A DNA stretch of 64,000 nt, from NCBI GenBank assembly GCA_019671005.1, contig CM033745.1:37927834-37991833 (forward strand), in the 5' to 3' direction. The stretch's first letter is position 1. Every line of letters begins with the position of its first letter. This stretch comes from Hibiscus mutabilis. Lineage: Eukaryota; Streptophyta; Magnoliopsida; Malvales; Malvaceae. Both the position numbers and the translations under genes were made by a program. The notes under the pieces were generated by a model. That model made no database searches. It was not told the origin of the DNA and saw only the letters and a program-made list of their open reading frames with translations. Shown here in pieces: positions 58,813 through 64,000 of this stretch.

Positions 58813-60130
58813 ACTGGATTCTCCATCTATCTATCTATCTATTCACGATACAAAGCAAAGGGTGTCTGTCCCAGCCAACATTTCACATGTGGTTGACGAG
58901 TGAGAAAAAATGGCAAGTTTAACGTCAAGTGCAAAATATGTTTGTGAGTTTATTACTCCTGAATTTATGTTTGTTTGTTTAGTGGGATTTCCCCTTTTAC
59001 ACAGACCAAAGCTGCAATCAAATCTCGTTCTATATCTCCCCCATTCCCCAGTCCCCCCTAAAGTAAAAGCATAAAACAAAGCCTCGGGGGATTCCATCCA
59101 ATATGTTTCTACCCCGTTCTATTTCTTTATATTCTCGTCTCTAAACTCTTCTTTTGTTGTTGTCTGTATGATCCCATATTCATAGATTTATACATAATTT
59201 GATTTTAACACGATGACTGAGTCTTAATTCGATTGATAAGATTGTTGTTACAATATTTAGAAGGGTGTATGTTTGAACTCGAACATAATCGGTAATGCAA
59301 ACAATCTCAGGTTAGACAGGAAAAGGCTATTGCACCAAGTGTGTTTAAATATAATCTTGTTTCCTTTACTTTATTGGGCTAAGGTTCAACTCATGCATAT
59401 TTAGAGGCGGCAAACAAGTTGTTCAGGTCGGGTAATTTTAAGTCTGATTATGTTCGATTTAGGTATGTGGATCTGGTTCGTTTTTTATTTTGGTCTATAG
59501 TAATTTAGGTCGGGTCGATATCGGGATAATATGAGATCGACTAGTTTTTTTATTAATGTTAAAATTTGGGTTCTTGGATTGAGTATGAGTCCAATCCAAG
59601 AATATATAGAATATTGATATATTCTTGTAGAGAAAACCTCCTTTTTGTTTGTCAATTATCATTTAGATTTTTTGTTTAAAAATGAAGACTTCAATTATTA
59701 AATATGTGATACATTGTTTATGCAAAACTCGTTTCGATTCGAAAAATCATATTTTTCTTGTAGTAATTTTATTATATATATATCCGACAACTAATCATTA
59801 AAAATTGTTTGGTCAAACCGGGTTTGGATAAAATAAATTCAGAGTGGTTTAGATTTTGATTGCTCTCCGCTCGGTTAAAATCGGTTCGAATTCATTCGGT
59901 TCAACTAAAATTAGGGCCAGTTTCAATTTGGCCTATTTCAATTTTTATATCAAGTTCAGGTCATCATATTCGATCGATGTCAGATATTGGGTTGAATAAA
60001 TCAGTTCGGAACTCGAATCTCGAGTTAAGTTTGACATGTCTTTGCATACTGCTGTTACGGAACTTAGTTTGTTTTGTGTTCATGTTTACAATTAGTAAAA
60101 TATTTTTCAAGATTTTAAGGTTATTTATGA
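58813..60130. other. Noncoding stretch
   Basis: A (CTAT)n run lies at 58825-58841. The part 58843-59150 has a more balanced base composition and could be old gene flank, but no exon is recognised. From 59400 to 60020 the words ggtcgggt, cggttcg and gattcggt recur, a common degenerate plant repeat. Confidence 0.45.
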
Positions 60131-60132
60131 GG

Positions 60133-60345
60133 GGTATAATTTTGATACGCAGGCTGTGTAAAATTAATTTTACACAAATTTATTTACACTATAAAACTCA
60201 AATCCTAAATTTATAACCCTAACCCTTAAACCTTATACCCTAAATTCTTTTACACAACCTATTTACAATATAAAACCCAAATCCTAAATTCGTAGCCCCT
60301 AAACCTTAAACCATATACCCTAAATTTTAAACATTAACCTTAAAT
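60133..60345. mobile_element. Small element with telomere-like interior, copy 3
   Basis: The left end ttttgatacgcaggctgtgtaaa matches the elements at 43432 and 43692. The interior again has cctaaa, accctaac and ccttaaacc words, here in two sub-blocks each opened by tttacac. No right terminal repeat is seen. Confidence 0.65.
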
Positions 60346-60498
60346 TAAGCAGATCTTAACGCGTGACAAGTTCAGTAAAAATCAACTGTTGACCATCAGT
60401 TTCCATCCAACAGGAGCATATTAGGACCAAATTAAAACGTTGAAAGTTGTTTGCTCCAAAAAAAAAAGAATAGAGGGCCAAATGATAAAATATGAAAA

Positions 60499-60984
60499 TG
60501 TTGGGGGCATCTTTTGCCATTTTGCCAAGTTTTTTCATTAAAGGTGGCAATTATAAAGCCTTTAAATTTATTCAAAACATGTTTTTAATTATTTTATTTT
60601 TAATGATTTAGCATTGTATTTTTATTATTTTATCCCGCTGGCATTCCTATAAATAGGGAGGTCTTTTTCTCGTTCTATACAAGGTCAGAGCAATTCATCT
60701 CTTATTCTTGCACAAAATTTATTCTTGTTTTGGAGTATTAGTTTCGACCACCGGATTACATCGGTAAGAAAATCTCACTTGAATATTTGAGTGTACAAAT
60801 ATTAAAGGACCGTGTTAATTTTATGAGTAACATCCATTTTAATGATTACATTAATTAGTACGGATTTATTTCTAAGACAATAATTATTGTTTCGACATAA
60901 TTAAACTTTGTTTTAGTTTTTTTTTCAAATTAATTTTCCTAGTAAATGATAATATTTGTTTTACAACAGTTTATTTTCCCAACA
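60499..60984 (+). promoter_or_regulatory. LTR-like block with a strong TATA box
   Basis: TATAAATAG at 60648-60656 is followed about 22 bp later by ctatacaagg, a plausible start site, then a leader without ATG. The block could be bounded by TGTTGGGGGC (60499) and TTTTCCCAACA (60984), as in small Copia-like LTRs, but no target duplication, primer site or interior adjoins it. Identity is uncertain. Confidence 0.45.
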
Positions 60985-61059
60985 AATATTATTTTTGATA
61001 TAGGAATTTGAATAATTTAGAATCTTTTAATAAAAATTGCTTGAACACAACTATAATTA

Positions 61060-61625
61060 GGGGTGAGTGTCCGATCGAGTCGAGTAAAAAAATTTGATTT
61101 ATTCGAGTTGACGCGTCATATTTTTCAACTCAAATTTTATTTGAAATTTTTTCGATTTGAGTCAAGTTTATGAAATTCGAATCAAGTTTGAGTTGAGTTG
61201 AATTTTCAAGTTCCTATACAAATTTAATTGTAACTATTTTATCATGTTATAGTATATATATATATATATATATTTCTACTTATTTTTTTCATATGTTACA
61301 ACACGTACGCACACACAAACACGCGTACGCAGACGCGCACACACACATATTTCTATATATTTCTTTTCATATGTTGCATATATTTCTTCATATTTTTTAT
61401 ATCAATATATATATCAGGAAGAATTGAGGTACTCGACTTGAACTTAAAAATCAATCCACTAATTATTAAAATTTTTGAGTTATTCAAGTTATTAGAATTT
61501 CTATTTTACAACTCAAATTTTATTTAAAAAAATTTAGAGTCAAATCAAGTTTATAAAATTTTCAGTCGAATCAAGATGAATTAAGTTTTTTCGCCTCGAG
61601 TAGAGTCGAATTTTAATCCTAACTA
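61060..61625. repeat. Dispersed cgagt-rich repeat with microsatellites
   Basis: The words cgagtcgag, caactcaaattttat and caagtttat recur in direct and inverted order at both ends of the block. A (TA)n run lies at 61254-61271 and a CA-rich run at 61302-61348. Confidence 0.6.
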
Positions 61626-62347
61626 TAATACTTGTGTTAAATATATCACGTTAATCATATTTATCATTTGATCTCTCTATTCATCAAACGTATAATGTCC
61701 ATACCATATATTAATATCGTGTTAAAAAATAAGCACGTGGTAGTATAAATTTCTTCTTATTAATCAAAAAAAAATATTGTGTTAAAAATCATCTAATCCC
61801 TAACCAAGAAACTAACTAGCGGTGTTTATTTATGAGAATAAATTAAAAAAATAGTTTATGCATTGGTGGCGGTAAAAAAAAAGTCTCACAAGCACCTCAT
61901 TTTTAAAGCTTATAGGTTAGGATTTAACGGTTAGATTTAGAGTTTTAGTATTTGTGGTTAGATTTTTAAGATTGAAAATAGAATTTAAAGTTTAAAATTT
62001 AGGGGTTAGGGTTTGTAATCCTTAAAAGAGATACCTGACAACTTTAGAAGTCCGCTTGTGAACAAAAATTCACTAACGGTGCATCAAATAATTAACACAT
62101 AAATTAAACTAAAAAAGCAAAGATGGATCGAGAAATGTTGCCGCATTCCCTAAAAGTTTTAAATACTCCTACCGTTTAAATATTTAATTTGTATTTTTCT
62201 ATCGATGGTCTAATTTAATACTCCTACAAATTTGTAGTTTTCCATCTCGTAAATTTTTAATATCATTATTTAAAAATGCGCATCATTTACCTAAAACGGT
62301 GTCACATAAATTAAGCATGTTTTTGTCTATCTGGGTCTCAGTGATCT
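61626..62347. other. A/T-rich noncoding stretch
   Basis: Nothing recognisable except scattered ttagggtt-like words near 62005. No gene is seen. Confidence 0.5.
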
Positions 62348-62420
62348 TGTTGATTCAGTCAGCGTCTTGAAATTTCCATTGATGTTGCTCATGGCCTAAC
62401 TTATCTCCATCTTTATGCAG
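62348..62420 (+). pseudogene. CRCK-like receptor-type kinase exon fragment
   Basis: The bases 62363-62419 read RLEISIDVAHGLTYLHLYA in one frame. This is kinase subdomain VIa, the helix just before the catalytic HRD loop, and the wording is closest in my memory to the calmodulin-binding receptor-like cytoplasmic kinases (CRCK). Upstream, TTCAGTCAG (FSQ) fits the same frame, but one base is missing near 62353, creating a TGA. The fragment ends at GCAG followed by GTAAG, a perfect splice-donor pattern, and at the same point the long-TIR element at 62421 begins. The HRD exon is not found downstream. Before 62348 similarity ends. It is a dead exon scrap, not a gene. Confidence 0.7.
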
Positions 62421-63835
62421 GTAAGAAAAAACTAGCTTGGAGGTCACTTAATCATTAACAAAGTTACGTTTGGGTCATTTAATTATTAAAAGTTACAATT
62501 GAGTCACTCAATTAAAATATTAGTCATGATCGGGTCACTCTTCCGTTAAAATACAAACGAACATCTAACAAGATTTAGTATAAAGATAGTTTTAGTCCCC
62601 GAAATTTGTATATTCTACCAATTTTGTCCTAATTCAAAACAATTCATATTTAAAAAATATATATCAAGTTAGTCATTTTTCTTCTCCCAAATCGCTTGTA
62701 TACCCTCGCTAAATAAATAGTACTTCATTTAAAATAATTAATTAATCTAACACAAATTTATAAATGTAAAGATTTATAATTATTTTTTAATTTAGATCTT
62801 CAATTAGTATCCACATTAAAATTAAACTCATTGAAATCTATTTAAAATGAATCATGAAAATTTTCAGATTTTAGTTACTAGCACCACATAATTTTCTGCA
62901 AAACTTCAAATTTTCGTATTATTATATAGTTTTCATATTAATTTAATATTTTTGAACGACTTCATTATTTCTCTTTTATTTTAAAATGAACTAATAGTTA
63001 AACTTTTTAAGTTACTGAGTTTTAATTATTAAAAATATATCTTAGATTCTCTGCAAGTCTGTGTATTTTCATTAAAAATTTGAATAATTTTGCAATAATT
63101 TTAAAATTTTAGTTCTTATTTACAAATTTACTAGTTGTTAAACATTTTTATTATAAAAATCTATATAAAAAAATTATTCATGTTTAAAACTCAACACATA
63201 AATTATTTTTACATAATGAAGCATAATCATTCATGAAGTGATGACAAATATATTTTAATCATAAATATATAATATTTTTTATTATATGTTTCATTTATGT
63301 CATTAATTATAAGCTTCGATTATATTAATCAACACCGATTTTAAGTTTTTTATTCTTATATTTTATGTGTCTATATGATTTGCTAAATTATATGTAATTA
63401 ATTATTGATGTTATTACATATTTTATAACGTTGTTTATTTTTTCGTGAGGTTCTAATTCATTTTTATGGTACATATACATAATTATTTTTAAGTTTATCT
63501 ATATTTAGATTTTACATTTTAGATGATGATGATGATGACGACGATGATGATGGTGAAAAACAAGCGATTTGAGAGAATAAAAATGACTAAATTGATGTGT
63601 GTGTGTGTGTATATATTAAATATAAAGGGTTGAATTTACTGAATTATTTTAAAATATGATTAAATTGGTATAATATATAAGTTTTGAGGACTAAAACTAT
63701 CATTATACCAAACATTGTTAGAGTTATGTTTGTATTTTAAAGGAGGAGTGACTTGATTATAACTAAAGCTTTAATTGAGTGACCATTGTAGCTTTATTAA
63801 TAATTTAGTGACCTCCAATGTAGTTTACCCTAAAA
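62421..63835. mobile_element. Non-autonomous DNA element with long inverted termini
   Basis: The left end (ttggaggtcacttaa, tgagtcactcaatta, gatagttttagtcc) recurs inverted at the right end (ggactaaaactatc near 63691, taattgagtgacc near 63773, agtgacctccaatg near 63806). The terminal match is about 200 bp. The interior is A/T-rich without a transposase. Internal microsatellites lie at 63523-63552 (GAT/GAC) and 63595-63611 (TG). The layout is like Mutator-type non-autonomous elements, but no target duplication could be read. Confidence 0.75.
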
Positions 63836-64000
63836 TTAAATATGAATAGGAATTGCGCGAGTCTCGCATTAAATGGAATTCCACGTAAACGGCACCGTTG
63901 GCGTTAAAATATAAAGGCATCAAAAATGATGAATAAAACGGCGTCGTTATATAGTAAAGAGGAAAAATTAAAAAAAACCCACGCAGGTTTCGAACTTGCA
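63836..64000. other. Right edge of the window, noncoding
   Basis: It has the word aaaacggcgtcgtt near 63937, similar to aaaacggtgtcac near 62292. No gene is seen. Confidence 0.4.

Noticed and set aside
58843..59097. Minus-strand 84-codon frame as an exon
   Set aside because: Composition is gene-like but I could not match it to any family, and no splice sites or neighbouring exons support it.

Overview
The window is a transposon-dense, AT-rich stretch of an angiosperm nuclear genome. I see no intact cellular protein-coding gene. The cotton genus (Gossypium) is my best guess, because the DUF7745-like first ORF of the Tat-type retrotransposon and the Tekay/Del-type LTRs resemble ones I associate with cotton; this is inference from memory, not a search result. 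The window reads as pericentromeric or intergenic heterochromatin.

Layout. Positions 1-19545 hold two Ty3/gypsy elements of the Tat/Ogre type in the same orientation, sharing one LTR: the 3' part of element A (1-3771), a shared LTR (3772 to about 5660), the whole inside of element B (ORF1, gag, protease with G-patch, reverse transcriptase, two RNase H regions, integrase) and a 3' LTR (17677-19545). Both copies carry the same 3' noncoding region with 14 short hairpins built on a TATATAGG core and five tandem units of about 148 bp. From 19546 to 31032 lies a nest: two minus-strand LTR-like blocks, the integrase end of a Tekay-type chromovirus (23572-24885), and its 3' LTR (24918-31032), which is split by a solo LTR (27221-30332). 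From 32701 to 36245 there is a satellite-like array of 19 units of about 187 bp. From 36.2 to 44 kb come dispersed repeats, a truncated R2R3-MYB first exon with its TATA box (minus strand, 40536-40637), a 1.4-kb foldback element, and small elements whose interiors look like degenerate telomere repeat. A second Tekay-type element (44069-53100) has both LTRs, a tRNA-iMet primer-binding site and a polypurine tract, but a wrecked coding region. An LTR pair of another family lies at 53.5-55.6 kb. The last 8 kb holds long-TIR elements, a foldback MITE, an LTR-like promoter and a 73-bp kinase exon fragment (62348-62420).

How the parts fit. Nearly everything is explained by retrotransposon insertion, nesting, LTR recombination and DNA-transposon accumulation. 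Two host-gene scraps, MYB and a CRCK-like kinase, show that genes were once here or were carried in. The most unusual signals are the compensating hairpins in the Tat-element 3' region, the concentration of A/B copy differences at CAG/CTG trinucleotides (which may mean that much of the apparent decay is a sequencing artefact), and the 187-bp array.
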